Assembly (NCBI RefSeq): GCF_000332515.2
Contig: NZ_AOGZ02000001.1
Location: 126,501 to 190,500, forward strand
DNA from: Leptospira wolbachii serovar Codice str. CDC
GTDB lineage: Bacteria; Spirochaetota; Leptospiria; Leptospirales; Leptospiraceae
DNA length: 64,000 nt
Reading direction: 5' to 3'
In this document: piece by piece, positions 35,880 through 45,177 of the stretch
Layout of the letters: the number at the start of each line of letters is the position of its first letter
Numbering within the stretch: the first letter of the stretch is position 1
The notes under the pieces: generated by a model
The model's database searches: none
Told to the model about the DNA's origin: nothing
What the model saw: the letters and a program-made list of their open reading frames with translations, nothing else
Position numbers and translations under genes: made by a program

Positions 35880-36506
35880 ATGAAATGCCTTCTTTGCGAA
35901 TCTGACTCTACACCTTACTATGAAGGCCGGCTTCGATCTTATTTTAGATGTTCAAATTGTCTTTCTATATTTATGGATCCTAAATTTTGGCCCAATAAGG
36001 AAGCAGAAAAATTAAGATATATAGAACACAATAATGATGTAGAGGATCCTCGATACCAAAGTTTCCTAAAACCAATTGTAGATAAGGTCGTAGCAGATCA
36101 AAAATCGACTGACAAAGGTTTAGATTATGGTGCTGGCCCCGGTCCAGTGGTCCAGTATCTATTGGACCAAGTAGGTTTCAAAATTAGTTTATTTGATCCC
36201 TTCTTTCACAACCACCCCGAAAACCTAAAACAAACTTATGACTATATCATTCTCACAGAAGTAGTAGAACATTTTCATTCACCGAAAGAAGAGTTTCATA
36301 AGCTAAGTCATTTATTAAAACCAGGTGGAAGTTTGTACATACTCACTCACCCTTATGACGACTCCATTAATTTTGAAAGTTGGTATTATAAGAACGACCG
36401 AACCCATACTTTCTTTTATACAGCGGAAGCCTTTGCATGGATTTTGAATCAATATGGATTCAAAAATTTAGAAATTCACAACAGAATCATTATCTTAAAA
36501 AAGTAA
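35880..36506 (+). CDS. Class I SAM-dependent methyltransferase with zinc-ribbon start
   Basis: 208 residues. The N-terminus has a CxxC pair (CLLC) and a second pair (CSNC), probably a small zinc ribbon. A class-I methyltransferase core follows: GLDYGAGPGPVVQYL (SAM-binding motif I), then YDYIILTEVVEHFHSP and HLLKPGGSLYI. The substrate is unknown; similar proteins sit in surface-polysaccharide clusters. It stands alone in an AT-rich stretch and is convergent with the LamG gene. Confidence 0.82.
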   Translation: MKCLLCESDSTPYYEGRLRSYFRCSNCLSIFMDPKFWPNKEAEKLRYIEHNNDVEDPRYQSFLKPIVDKVVADQKSTDKGLDYGAGPGPVVQYLLDQVGFKISLFDPFFHNHPENLKQTYDYIILTEVVEHFHSPKEEFHKLSHLLKPGGSLYILTHPYDDSINFESWYYKNDRTHTFFYTAEAFAWILNQYGFKNLEIHNRIIILKK

Positions 36507-36547
36507 TACAGTTTGTTTTATCGACATGAAAGCTATAAACAAAATTT

Positions 36548-36573
36548 CTAACTTCAAATTGTTTTGAAGTTAG
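36548..36573. terminator. AT-rich perfect hairpin between convergent genes
   Basis: CTAACTTCAAA (36548-36558) and TTTGAAGTTAG (36563-36573) form an 11-base perfect stem with a TTGT loop. It is midway between the convergent methyltransferase and LamG genes and probably ends transcription from both sides. Confidence 0.55.
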
Positions 36574-36610
36574 AATGGGTGATAAGCGATCGAAACAAAC
36601 CAATGACAGA

Positions 36611-37498
36611 CTAAGGAAGGTTCATCAATGTGGAAATGTCGTTTGCATCCAGTTGGCGTCCTTTGAAAAACCAAATGTCATCCATTCTTCCCGCAAAAAA
36701 ACGAGAAACATTGCCATAGTAAGAATAACCAATGGTTAGTGGTGTTCCAGACCACCATTGGGATGTTGAACAGGAAAGACCCCCTACATCAGAGGTAGCA
36801 CCTACGCTGACTCCATTGACCCAAATATTTCCCTGGCGAGTGGTTCCATTGTGAACATAAGCAACATGAGTCCACAGATTTGCAGATAAAGCCATTGAAG
36901 AAGTCCCATATGTTGAATTCGCATTACTCCCATCATAAAAAAATGACTGAAGTGCAAGTTGCCCTGTTGCTCCCAAAAAAAATAAGATCGCAGGATTTTG
37001 ACCCGGACTAGCTTGGAAGCCCAGGATTTCATTGTGGACGACATAGTTTGGAAAAATCCATAAGGCAATAGCAAAATCCTCATGACAAAGTACCGTAAAG
37101 TTATTTGCAAATAACTGATCCGTTCCGTTGAAGGAAGCAGCACCACTTGGTAGATGGGAACGACTGAGAGCATATGTAGGTCCTAAAGTCGCAGGCCAAA
37201 CCCCTCCAGGAAAAAATCCGTGGCGAGCATTCCCGCTCAGATCGTTCATATTCCCATCAAGTGGATACCAAGCGTACAATCCAGAAGCCAATGATGAGGG
37301 AACAATATATTCTCGTGTTTTAGACCCAGTATTACAATACTTTCCTCCCAACAAACATTCCAAGAGGATCGACTCCATTCGATCTTCACTTTGGAGATCA
37401 CCAACATTATTGAATTGTAATGGCTGACAAACGAGGAACGATTCTATCACCATAAAAAATACAAATGTTTTAAAAAGTTTAAACAAAGGCCGCTCCAC
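36611..37498 (-). CDS. LamG-like (concanavalin-type) exported protein, possible lipoprotein
   Basis: 295 residues from a GTG start. A hydrophobic signal (LFKTFVFFMVIESFLVC) ends in a cysteine that may be lipidated. The mature region from about residue 75 reads as a LamG/laminin-G-like jelly roll: GLYAWYPLDGNMNDLSGNAR, then FTVLCHEDFAIALWIFP, LWTHVAYVHNGTTRQGNIWV, and FFAGRMDDIWFFKGRQL. Such domains bind sugars or proteins at the cell surface. It is divergent from the 7TM/AraC regulator gene, which could control it. Confidence 0.78.
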   Translation of the reverse strand: MERPLFKLFKTFVFFMVIESFLVCQPLQFNNVGDLQSEDRMESILLECLLGGKYCNTGSKTREYIVPSSLASGLYAWYPLDGNMNDLSGNARHGFFPGGVWPATLGPTYALSRSHLPSGAASFNGTDQLFANNFTVLCHEDFAIALWIFPNYVVHNEILGFQASPGQNPAILFFLGATGQLALQSFFYDGSNANSTYGTSSMALSANLWTHVAYVHNGTTRQGNIWVNGVSVGATSDVGGLSCSTSQWWSGTPLTIGYSYYGNVSRFFAGRMDDIWFFKGRQLDANDISTLMNLP

Positions 37499-37539
37499 GA
37501 AAATGAATCCGTCTTTCGAAACTAAGAGTTTACTGTGGA

Positions 37540-37568
37540 TTGGTTTGCCAGTCGTCCGAAGCTATATT
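37540..37568 (+). promoter_or_regulatory. Candidate sigma-70 promoter of the 7TM/AraC regulator
   Basis: TTGGTT (37540-37545), 17 bases, TATATT (37563-37568). Initiation would fall near 37575, just before the chosen ATG at 37594. This argues against reading the TTG at 37540 as the start codon. Confidence 0.5.
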
Positions 37569-37593
37569 TTCGGACATTTTTTACACTTGCCTA

Positions 37594-39192
37594 ATGAATC
37601 GTTCGTTTAGCAAACTTGTGATGATGTGGTCGAAGTCCTCACTTTTCCTTTGCCTTAGTTTATTTATCTGTAACTGCTCCTACTTTCACGAAAACAACAT
37701 CACAAACAAATTCGAATTTTTCGAGGACAAGGCCCATACTATCGATATTTCCAAGATAGAATCAGTTCCTAGGTGGAATCAGGTCAGAGAAAACACGATT
37801 AACTTTTATTACACAAAAAGCGTTATCTGGTTAAGGGCAAAAGTTTCGGATCCAAGTTTTAAACCAGAAAGTATACTTTCTTTCGAGTGGCGTGTTCTTG
37901 ATCATATTACGTTGTATTATCCAAATTCAGAAAATTCTTATACTGAATTCAAATCGGGTGATAGTTTTCCCAAATCAGATTGGGCTGTTCCAGAAGCCTT
38001 AAGTCCAAGTTTTCGTATCCCCTCCCGTTCCAATGAAAAATACTTTTATATCCGATTACAATCGAGTTCTTTGATTTCGTTTCCCATTCTGTCACTGAAC
38101 GAAAACGAATTCCAAAATAAAATCCTTATCGAATCATCGACAACTTGGTCCATTTTATGTTTTGCTGGAGTCATGTTAATCATTAGTATATTTTATACTG
38201 TAGCATTTCGATTACATGAATTTTTTTACTATTCTATCTATGTGATTACAAATACACTCTGGTGTAATACTCAATTTGGGAATTCATTTCACAGCTTTTG
38301 GCCGAACGCAATATGGTGGCAGGGTAAGGCAATTTTATTCTTTTTATCAATTGGGATTGCTGCCTCTTTTCAATTCACGAGGTTATTTTTAGAAACAAAG
38401 ACAAAAACTCCATTTACAGATAGAATATTAAAAACTTTAGCATCTATCGGGATTGTTTCGGCTATCGGAATCTTAACAACCGAAGAGTATTCTTTTTTTT
38501 CCAAAGTAATTAATTTAACTTATATAGTTTCAATTCCCCTGATACTACTAACGGGAATTAAAGTTTTCCTAATGGGCGAAAAAAGAATTATTTTTTTCTT
38601 AGTTAGTTGGGGATTGTATTTTTTATTCGGGTATATTACTATTTTTTATCATCTAGGAATCACTGATTATTCCTTATTGGCCGTCTATGGCCCGGCTTTT
38701 GCTTTCCAATTAGATTTATTTTTCCTGCTGTTCAATTTATTTCAGAAACATCAAGATTTAATACTCAACAAAAACAAGATTTCAGAGCGGATGTATGCCC
38801 TAGAGTCGCAACTTAACAATAAGTATACAAAATCAAAATTAGAAAAAATTGATTACAATCATTATATACACAAACTAGAATTGTGGATGAAAGAGGGGAA
38901 ACCATACCTTGATGAAAAACTAGATTTAGAAAAAACGTCCATTGCGATTGGTCTAAACATCCAACAAACTTCCGAATTAATTAATGCTAAACTCGCATTA
39001 AGTTTTCGTTCCTATATTAACTCTTATAGAATATCAGAAGCAAAACAAATATTAAAAAACAATCCTGAAATTCCGATCATATCAGTTGCATTCGCAACCG
39101 GATTCGGATCAAAATCGAGTTTCAACTCAGAGTTCAAAAAAAATACGGGGATTACTCCCATCGAATATAGAAAAGAATCACAATCGATTTGA
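37594..39192 (+). CDS. 7TM-DISM sensor fused to an AraC-type DNA-binding domain
   Basis: About 532 residues from the ATG at 37594. The signal ends in a lipobox-like FICNC. A periplasmic beta-sandwich of the 7TMR-DISMED2 type follows (VIWLRAKVSDPSF, FYIRLQSSSLISFPI), then seven membrane helices (~190-400) and a short coiled coil. The C-terminal AraC-type helix-turn-helix ends with IISVAFATGFGSKSSFNSEFKKNTGITPIEYR, a typical second helix pair. A membrane protein that directly binds DNA fits one-component sensing of an extracellular ligand. The gene is AT-rich. The divergent LamG gene is the obvious candidate target. Confidence 0.82.
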   Translation: MNRSFSKLVMMWSKSSLFLCLSLFICNCSYFHENNITNKFEFFEDKAHTIDISKIESVPRWNQVRENTINFYYTKSVIWLRAKVSDPSFKPESILSFEWRVLDHITLYYPNSENSYTEFKSGDSFPKSDWAVPEALSPSFRIPSRSNEKYFYIRLQSSSLISFPILSLNENEFQNKILIESSTTWSILCFAGVMLIISIFYTVAFRLHEFFYYSIYVITNTLWCNTQFGNSFHSFWPNAIWWQGKAILFFLSIGIAASFQFTRLFLETKTKTPFTDRILKTLASIGIVSAIGILTTEEYSFFSKVINLTYIVSIPLILLTGIKVFLMGEKRIIFFLVSWGLYFLFGYITIFYHLGITDYSLLAVYGPAFAFQLDLFFLLFNLFQKHQDLILNKNKISERMYALESQLNNKYTKSKLEKIDYNHYIHKLELWMKEGKPYLDEKLDLEKTSIAIGLNIQQTSELINAKLALSFRSYINSYRISEAKQILKNNPEIPIISVAFATGFGSKSSFNSEFKKNTGITPIEYRKESQSI

Positions 39193-39197
39193 ATGAC

Positions 39198-41150
39198 CTA
39201 AATTTTACCTATCAGTTCTTTCAGCTTTAAATTGTTTGGCTCTCGATTCTGAATTTGTTTGATTAAAAACGAAAATCGATCTTTGTCTCCATTCAACCTA
39301 CAAACGTCTGCCAAATGAATCAAATTCCGAATATTGGAAGGTTGGCGGAGACGAACGCGTTCGCTGAGCTCTTGCGATTCCCATAAAAACGATTGAGATT
39401 TATACAAAGAATACATTCTTTTATACAACACAGAAGTGTGAAACATCCATACAGTATCCGATGGATAGTTTTCTAAAGCAAGACTTGCATATTCCATGGC
39501 CTTCACTAAATCTTCTTTTTTCTCATACAGTTTTGCGATGTATTTTAATTCAGAGATAGAAGTTTCCAGGGCGGATTCATAAGATAATAATAAATCAAGT
39601 GCCTTATCGTAACTTTTTTCACGAATGTTCTCACGGGCTTCGACAAAGAATTTCCCTGGCTTCGGATAAGCTTCCAAATTATATTGTAAGGATATCAAAC
39701 TCAAATCGTCAGAATACTTTCCTTTTTTACGAAGACAATCTAGGAGAGACTGCATCTCCCCACCCGCTTCTTCAATATTTTCTAATATTAAGTTTTGATC
39801 CTCATTGATATCACGATATCTACCTTCCTCAGAAAGCACTAGATCGTCTTTTCCATCAGAACCACAAAATATTTTATCCCCTTTTTTCATTTGAAATACA
39901 GAGATAAAGGTATCAGAGAGTCCCTCCATCACACCTAACTTATAATAGTGGATTTCATTCTCGATAAAAGATGCTTTCCCATCACGATACAATATCACCC
40001 AAGGATGTTCTAAGTTGATAAAATACAATGTTCCCGTTGACTCTTCCAACAATCCAACAACGGCCGAAACTAACATGGCTCCCTCAAAAGTTTCAAACAC
40101 CTTTTGTAAATCCAAATAACAGTCATTTAGCCAACGTTCAGGAGATCGGTTGGAGGAAACAGGATCCATCTTCGAACGGATGATGATGGAGTTATACACA
40201 GCTCCAAGCACAATTGCTCCCCCTGCTCCTTGGATGGATTTCCCCATTGCATCACCGTTAATAAATGCTTTATATCGTTTTCCTTGCAGAATTAAATTAA
40301 ATACGGAAACATAGTCTCCACCTAACTGATATTCCTTGTTTCTGAAATAGAATTTTTTGTATTGATTAACAACTGTTTCGATACCAACAGCACTCCCATC
40401 CACTTCATGACCAAGCAAAGGTTCAAGTAACAACGATGTTAAAAAATAATCACCATCTTGTTGAGACTTTAGTGCCTGAATTTCATCCACAGTTTTGGTG
40501 ATTTCTTCATTTTTTTTAATAATACGTTTGTGGTTTAAAAAAGAATGAAACCTATAACCTTCAATGATAAACCCACTAAAGATTCCGAGAATGTAGCTGA
40601 TGACCAAGTTCTGCATGGAATATGTAGAAGCTGCAGTGGCTAAATTTGGTTTATAAACAAGGACAGAAAGGACAAATATAAAGATAGAGATAGGATAATA
40701 GATGAACAAAGTTTTTCTTGGCAATGGCAAAAATGGAAGAATCATTACCAACATCTGAAAGCCGGAAACATACGGAGCGTCATCTGCAATCCGTCCTGTA
40801 TAATAGGCCGCAGTAAACAACAGATACCCGTAAACTAAATACGCCCAGGTCAAACCTTCCCAACGGGAATTTATCTTTTTTGAGTGATTATAGAGGATAA
40901 ACGCTATATAAAAAAGACAGAGTAAGCTAAAGCAAATTCGGAAATAAAAAAGTTCAGGAAATTCGGGGTGGAGTTTAGCATCCGTATCAAAAGCGAAACC
41001 TAACATACCAAAGACGCCAATGATACTTCCAGGGATTTGGATGATCCGCGTGTGTCTGTCTAATTCTTTAATATAATCTTGGTTATAAATTTCCCTCTCA
41101 GGAACCAGATCTAGAAATTTTGAGAGAATCGTTTTGAAGTAATAATACAC
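39198..41150 (-). CDS. 7TM-type membrane SpoIIE/PP2C phosphatase
   Basis: 650 residues from a GTG start. The first ~190 residues hold six or seven membrane helices without a large periplasmic domain. A coiled coil leads to a SpoIIE-type PP2C domain (~225-450): LGGDYVSVFN, then NGDAMGKSIQGAGGA, FCGSDGKDD and SDDLSLI. The C-terminal ~190 residues are TPR-like and include SERVRLRQP. The phosphatase core and tail closely resemble the end of the giant kinase at 451-6165, so the two are paralogues of one module. The likely substrates are phosphorylated STAS proteins. It ends 5 bases from the convergent AraC gene. Confidence 0.85.
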   Translation of the reverse strand: MYYYFKTILSKFLDLVPEREIYNQDYIKELDRHTRIIQIPGSIIGVFGMLGFAFDTDAKLHPEFPELFYFRICFSLLCLFYIAFILYNHSKKINSRWEGLTWAYLVYGYLLFTAAYYTGRIADDAPYVSGFQMLVMILPFLPLPRKTLFIYYPISIFIFVLSVLVYKPNLATAASTYSMQNLVISYILGIFSGFIIEGYRFHSFLNHKRIIKKNEEITKTVDEIQALKSQQDGDYFLTSLLLEPLLGHEVDGSAVGIETVVNQYKKFYFRNKEYQLGGDYVSVFNLILQGKRYKAFINGDAMGKSIQGAGGAIVLGAVYNSIIIRSKMDPVSSNRSPERWLNDCYLDLQKVFETFEGAMLVSAVVGLLEESTGTLYFINLEHPWVILYRDGKASFIENEIHYYKLGVMEGLSDTFISVFQMKKGDKIFCGSDGKDDLVLSEEGRYRDINEDQNLILENIEEAGGEMQSLLDCLRKKGKYSDDLSLISLQYNLEAYPKPGKFFVEARENIREKSYDKALDLLLSYESALETSISELKYIAKLYEKKEDLVKAMEYASLALENYPSDTVWMFHTSVLYKRMYSLYKSQSFLWESQELSERVRLRQPSNIRNLIHLADVCRLNGDKDRFSFLIKQIQNREPNNLKLKELIGKI

Positions 41151-41165
41151 GATGCTTCATTAGAC

Positions 41166-41191
41166 GAAAAAGCCCGCGCAAGGGCGGGCTT
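41166..41191 (-). terminator. Intrinsic terminator of the cytochrome oxidase operon
   Basis: AAGCCCGC (41170-41177) and GCGGGCTT (41184-41191) form a GC-rich stem around a 6-base loop. On the minus strand it is followed by a short T-run. It lies 28 bases after the coxD stop and before the start of the phosphatase gene at 41150. Confidence 0.85.
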
Positions 41192-41218
41192 GTTTAAAAT
41201 CGTTTTGGCAATTTTTTT

Positions 41219-41815
41219 CTAGAAGAAAGGTTTTGCTGGGAACTCTGTCGTCGGAGCAATTCGAGAAATGATATCGCCGAAAGAGAAAGCAAAAAGAAGT
41301 GCCAAGAAAGCAAATGCTGATAGGAAAATAACACGGTTCAGCATATTATCATACTTTAAATGCATGAAGTAAGCCAAAACGAAGAACGCTTTACAAGTTG
41401 CAACTGCCATGGCTACAATCATGTTCCACTTTCCTAAGTCGTATTGTGCTACCCAAACAGTGATAAAAGTTCCAAAGAAAAGAGCCAATAGAACATATAC
41501 GTATGTTTTAATGGAAATCACATGGTGGTCATGTTCTTCTTCCTCTTCCCCATCTTCTACCCACATGGAAGCAGACGCATGGTCTTCTTTGTGATCTTCA
41601 TCACCTAAAACAAATTTTAGCAATTTGCTGTCTTTGTTTTCGTCTGTAAATTTTGCAAACCGATCAGTTTGAAAGAACTGACCGAACCAGTTTACGATAA
41701 ATCCTAAAATGGTAGCCGTTGCAATCCCTGGAGCAAAAATTCCAAATCCAAGAATTGGAGTGAAAACTGCAACAAGAGCAATGAAGTAAAGTCCGTAATT
41801 GATTACGTATTCCAT
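41219..41815 (-). CDS. coxD: Cytochrome c oxidase subunit IV (CoxD/CyoD-like)
   Basis: 198 residues, longer than the usual ~100. The C-terminal half has the subunit-IV helices (ISIKTYVYVLLALFFGTFITV, then CKAFFVLAYFMHLKYDNML). The N-terminal half adds two more hydrophobic segments (LYFIALVAVFTPILGFGIF) and a charged, His/Glu-rich stretch around 75-98. Subunit IV stabilises heme-copper oxidases in the inner membrane. It is the last gene of the operon, 13 bases after coxC and just before a strong terminator. Confidence 0.82.
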   Translation of the reverse strand: MEYVINYGLYFIALVAVFTPILGFGIFAPGIATATILGFIVNWFGQFFQTDRFAKFTDENKDSKLLKFVLGDEDHKEDHASASMWVEDGEEEEEHDHHVISIKTYVYVLLALFFGTFITVWVAQYDLGKWNMIVAMAVATCKAFFVLAYFMHLKYDNMLNRVIFLSAFAFLALLFAFSFGDIISRIAPTTEFPAKPFF

Positions 41816-41828
41816 TCTATAATACCTT

Positions 41829-42602
41829 TTATCCTACCAAATAAAGAAGTGGGAAGAGGTAAATCCATACCAAGTCCACTACGTGCCAGAAAAGACCCAC
41901 ACCTTCCACTGGAGTGTAGTATTCAGGTCCGACCTTTCTTCTCAAAGTTTTAATGAAAACCCAGAAGATTAGGAAAGCACCAGCTACCACGTGCACCCCG
42001 TGAAGACCAGTCATTACAAAGTAAAAACCATAAAACATTTCCCATTTTGGTTGAGAAATCACCGCTTTTAGGCGAGATACTTCTTCTGCATTTACATGGT
42101 TCTTTTCAAGTTCTGCTGGGTTTTTCAAAAGAGCAGAAATCTTAGATTCGCACTCTGCTCGTTTTCCACCAGCAGAGCATGCTGGATCCACTAGAGAAAA
42201 CTTTCCAGGAACGGTTCCTACATGAAACTTGTGACTGTATTCAAAGTATTTAATTACCATGAAGGCACCCGCACAAGCGATCGTAAGCGCAAGCATAATC
42301 GCCGCTACTTTATGCAAACCACGTTGCACATAGTTAATCGCTGCCGCCATTGTGAAGGAACTGATGAGAAGGACAACGGTGTTTACCGCACCCATTTTCC
42401 AATCTAAAGTTTCTGAACCATTTTTAAAAACAGTTGGGTAAAGAGAATGATAGATTAGGTAACCTACGAATAGGCCACCGAACATCAGGATCTCAGTGCA
42501 AAGGAATATCCATATCCCTTGTTTGGAAGAGGCATACTGATGGTCTGCACTCTTAAAATGGTGTTGGTGTTGAAATTCACTTGAAGAACTAACGGAAGTC
42601 AT
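41829..42602 (-). CDS. coxC: Cytochrome c oxidase subunit III with a loop insertion
   Basis: 257 residues with the subunit-III helices (WIFLCTEILMFGGLFVGYLI, FYFVMTGLHGVHVVAGAFLI, LFWHVVDLVWIYLFPLLYL). Between residues ~110 and 185 is an additional hydrophilic segment with a CSAGGKRAEC cysteine pair, probably on the periplasmic side. Ordinary subunit III lacks such a loop. The subunit supports proton and oxygen handling by subunit I. Its start overlaps the coxA end by 14 bases. Confidence 0.88.
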   Translation of the reverse strand: MTSVSSSSEFQHQHHFKSADHQYASSKQGIWIFLCTEILMFGGLFVGYLIYHSLYPTVFKNGSETLDWKMGAVNTVVLLISSFTMAAAINYVQRGLHKVAAIMLALTIACAGAFMVIKYFEYSHKFHVGTVPGKFSLVDPACSAGGKRAECESKISALLKNPAELEKNHVNAEEVSRLKAVISQPKWEMFYGFYFVMTGLHGVHVVAGAFLIFWVFIKTLRRKVGPEYYTPVEGVGLFWHVVDLVWIYLFPLLYLVG

Positions 42603-44205
42603 ATGGCCCTGCAGTTACTGTTGGAGTATTGATAAAGTTTTCGTGTGGTGGTGGAGAAGACGTTTGCCATTCGAGTGTTTTTGCACCCCAAGGGTTGTCA
42701 GGAGCTTTTTCCCCTTTCAAAATTCCATGAATCATGGTGATAAGAGCAACCACAAATCCAAGTCCAATGAGCCAAGAACCCACGGTAGAGATTTGGTTTA
42801 GGTTAGTGTATTCAGGAAGGTAGTCAAAGTAACGTCTTGGCATTCCCATAGCCCCGAGTATGAACTGAGGGAAGAAGGTTACGTTGAATCCAGTGAAGAT
42901 AAGAACCCAAGAGATTCTTCCACCCAGGTCGGAGGTCATTCTTCCAAACATTTTTGGGAACCAGTAAAAAATACCGCCCATCAGTGCCATAAGAGTACCT
43001 CCCACCATTACGTAATGGAAGTGTGCTACCACAAAGTAAGTGTCATGGAAGTGAACATCCATACCCGTTGATGCAAGGAAAACCCCTGTCAAACCACCGA
43101 TTGTAAATAAGAACATAAAACCAAGAGCGAAGAGCATTGGCGCTTCGAAGGTAACTGTTCCGCGATACATAGTAGAGATCCAGTTGAAAAGTTTGATGGC
43201 GGTTGGAACCCCAACAAACATGGTGATGATGGAGAAAATGATACCAGCGAGTGTAGACTGACCAGAAACAAACATATGGTGTCCCCAAACAAGAAAGGAT
43301 ACTGCTGCAATCGCTACTGAGGAGTAAGCAATCGCACGGTATCCGAAAATTGTTTTTTTGGAGAACGCAGTGATGAGTTCAGAGATCACACCCATCGCAG
43401 GAAGGATCATGATGTATACAGCCGGGTGAGAATAGAACCAGAAGAAGTGTTGGAAAAGAACTGGATCTCCTCCCAAGTCTGGATCAAAAATTCCCACACC
43501 AAGAGTTTTCTCGGCACCAATGAGAAGAAGTGTGATGGCAAGAATTGGTGTAGCGAGGATCTGAATGATTGAAGTGGAATACAAAGCCCAAATCATAAGA
43601 GGGATTCGGTCCATAGTCATTCCAGGAGCTCTGAGTTTATGAGTGGTTACAATGAAGTTTAATCCCGTAAGAATGGAAGAAAAACCCATAGTAAAGGCAC
43701 CCAAAACAAGCAAAATCACTCCATTCGAAGTCTTTGCTGTAGAGTAAGGAGTATAGAATGTCCAACCTGTATCTACTTGGTTAAAGATCATGGAAGAAGC
43801 AGCAATGGCAGCCCCAGCAATGAAAATGTAGTAAGAACCAAGGTTCAGTCTTGGGAAAGCAACATCCTTAGCACCTAACTGGATAGGGAGGATAAAGTTT
43901 CCAAGAAATGCCGGAATTCCCGGAATGATTACCATAAATACCATAATGGCACCATGGAAGGTCATAAACTTATTGTAAGTGTCCGGTTCTAAAAGTGGTG
44001 TGGCACCAAATTTAGCTAAGTGCAAACGAATTCCTAAAGCAAAGAAACCACCGATTAAGAAAAGGGTGGAAACTGTTGCAAAGTACATAAGACCAATGCG
44101 TTTGTGGTCCAGAGTGGTCATCCAAGACCAGATTCCGGATCCGTGGTTCAGATAATTATGGTCAGTGGAATGGCCATGTTCGGTTTTTGTATGTGCTGAA
44201 CTCAT
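42589..44205 (-). CDS. coxA: Cytochrome c oxidase subunit I
   Basis: 538 residues with 12 membrane helices, the catalytic subunit that reduces oxygen to water and pumps protons. Metal ligands are visible: the low-spin heme histidine in TFHGAIMVF, the CuB histidine-tyrosine region [12 protein letters not shown], the two CuB histidines in WGHHMFVSG, and the heme pair in [14 protein letters not shown]. It is an A-type heme-copper oxidase. It lies 9 bases after coxB and overlaps coxC. Confidence 0.96.
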   Translation of the reverse strand: MSSAHTKTEHGHSTDHNYLNHGSGIWSWMTTLDHKRIGLMYFATVSTLFLIGGFFALGIRLHLAKFGATPLLEPDTYNKFMTFHGAIMVFMVIIPGIPAFLGNFILPIQLGAKDVAFPRLNLGSYYIFIAGAAIAASSMIFNQVDTGWTFYTPYSTAKTSNGVILLVLGAFTMGFSSILTGLNFIVTTHKLRAPGMTMDRIPLMIWALYSTSIIQILATPILAITLLLIGAEKTLGVGIFDPDLGGDPVLFQHFFWFYSHPAVYIMILPAMGVISELITAFSKKTIFGYRAIAYSSVAIAAVSFLVWGHHMFVSGQSTLAGIIFSIITMFVGVPTAIKLFNWISTMYRGTVTFEAPMLFALGFMFLFTIGGLTGVFLASTGMDVHFHDTYFVVAHFHYVMVGGTLMALMGGIFYWFPKMFGRMTSDLGGRISWVLIFTGFNVTFFPQFILGAMGMPRRYFDYLPEYTNLNQISTVGSWLIGLGFVVALITMIHGILKGEKAPDNPWGAKTLEWQTSSPPPHENFINTPTVTAGPYDFR

Positions 44206-44214
44206 CCCTGCTCC

Positions 44215-45177
44215 TTATTTAATGGATTTGATATATTCAATTAGATTGGCAACGTCTTCGTCAGACAATTGACCTTGGAATACCGGCATTGCTGGCGGAT
44301 ATCCTTCTACGATCTTTGCGGAAGAAACAAGAATGGACTCGCGTAAGTAGTTTTCATCTGCTTTAGATTGGCTTCCGTCAGCAAACTTTCTACCAGAACC
44401 AAAAAGTCCTTTCATCGTAGGTCCAACAATTCTAGATCCATCGACCGAATGGCAAGAAGCACATGCTTTTTGAGCAAATAAAGTCTTTCCAAGATCGGCA
44501 GGACTATCTTCCCCTTTTTTCTCAGCATGATACCAAGCAGCATATTCCTCTGAAGGAACAGCTTTGATTTTAATCATCATACCGGAGTGTTTGGTTCCGC
44601 AATATTCAGTACAGAAAACAATGTATTCACCTGGTTGTTTTGGTTCGAACCAAAGTTGGGTGAGTTTTCCGGGAACCGCATCTTGTTTGGTTCGGAAAGC
44701 GGGAACATAGAAACTATGAATGACATCTTTCGAAGTGAGGATGAGTTTCGTTGCTTTTCCTGCAGGAACAATCATAGGATCGTTTGCAGAGCTATAAAAT
44801 TCTTTTCCGTTTGCATACCGATATGTCCACGCCCACTGCTCAGCAGTTACGTGAATTTCAGCCGCAATGTCTTCTGGTGGAGTTCGAAGTTTTTCGAAAA
44901 TGACCATACCCCAGTAGAAAATCCCCATCATAATGATGAGAGGAATGAACGACCAGAGAAATTCTGCAAAATTATTGTGAGTAATGTATGCAGATTTCTG
45001 GTCTAAACTTGTACGTTTGAACTTGATGAGGAACCATGTCATTCCACCAATCAAGATGACAAACGAAACAAGGCTTGCTATGATCAGAAACGCATAGAGA
45101 AGATCGACTTCTTTTGCGATTTCAGTTGCCTGGATAGGCATGAACGAGGTCGCTGGAATGAGACTGCTCCAAGACAT
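44215..45177 (-). CDS. coxB: Cytochrome c oxidase subunit II with fused cytochrome c (caa3 type)
   Basis: 320 residues. Two N-terminal membrane helices precede the CuA cupredoxin domain, whose metal-binding loop reads CTEYCGTKHSGM. From about residue 230 a class-I cytochrome c domain is fused on, with the heme site CASCH and an axial Met in PPAMPVF. This makes the enzyme a caa3-type oxidase, able to take electrons from a carrier outside the membrane. The ATG directly follows the stop of the SCO gene. Confidence 0.94.
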   Translation of the reverse strand: MSWSSLIPATSFMPIQATEIAKEVDLLYAFLIIASLVSFVILIGGMTWFLIKFKRTSLDQKSAYITHNNFAEFLWSFIPLIIMMGIFYWGMVIFEKLRTPPEDIAAEIHVTAEQWAWTYRYANGKEFYSSANDPMIVPAGKATKLILTSKDVIHSFYVPAFRTKQDAVPGKLTQLWFEPKQPGEYIVFCTEYCGTKHSGMMIKIKAVPSEEYAAWYHAEKKGEDSPADLGKTLFAQKACASCHSVDGSRIVGPTMKGLFGSGRKFADGSQSKADENYLRESILVSSAKIVEGYPPAMPVFQGQLSDEDVANLIEYIKSIK

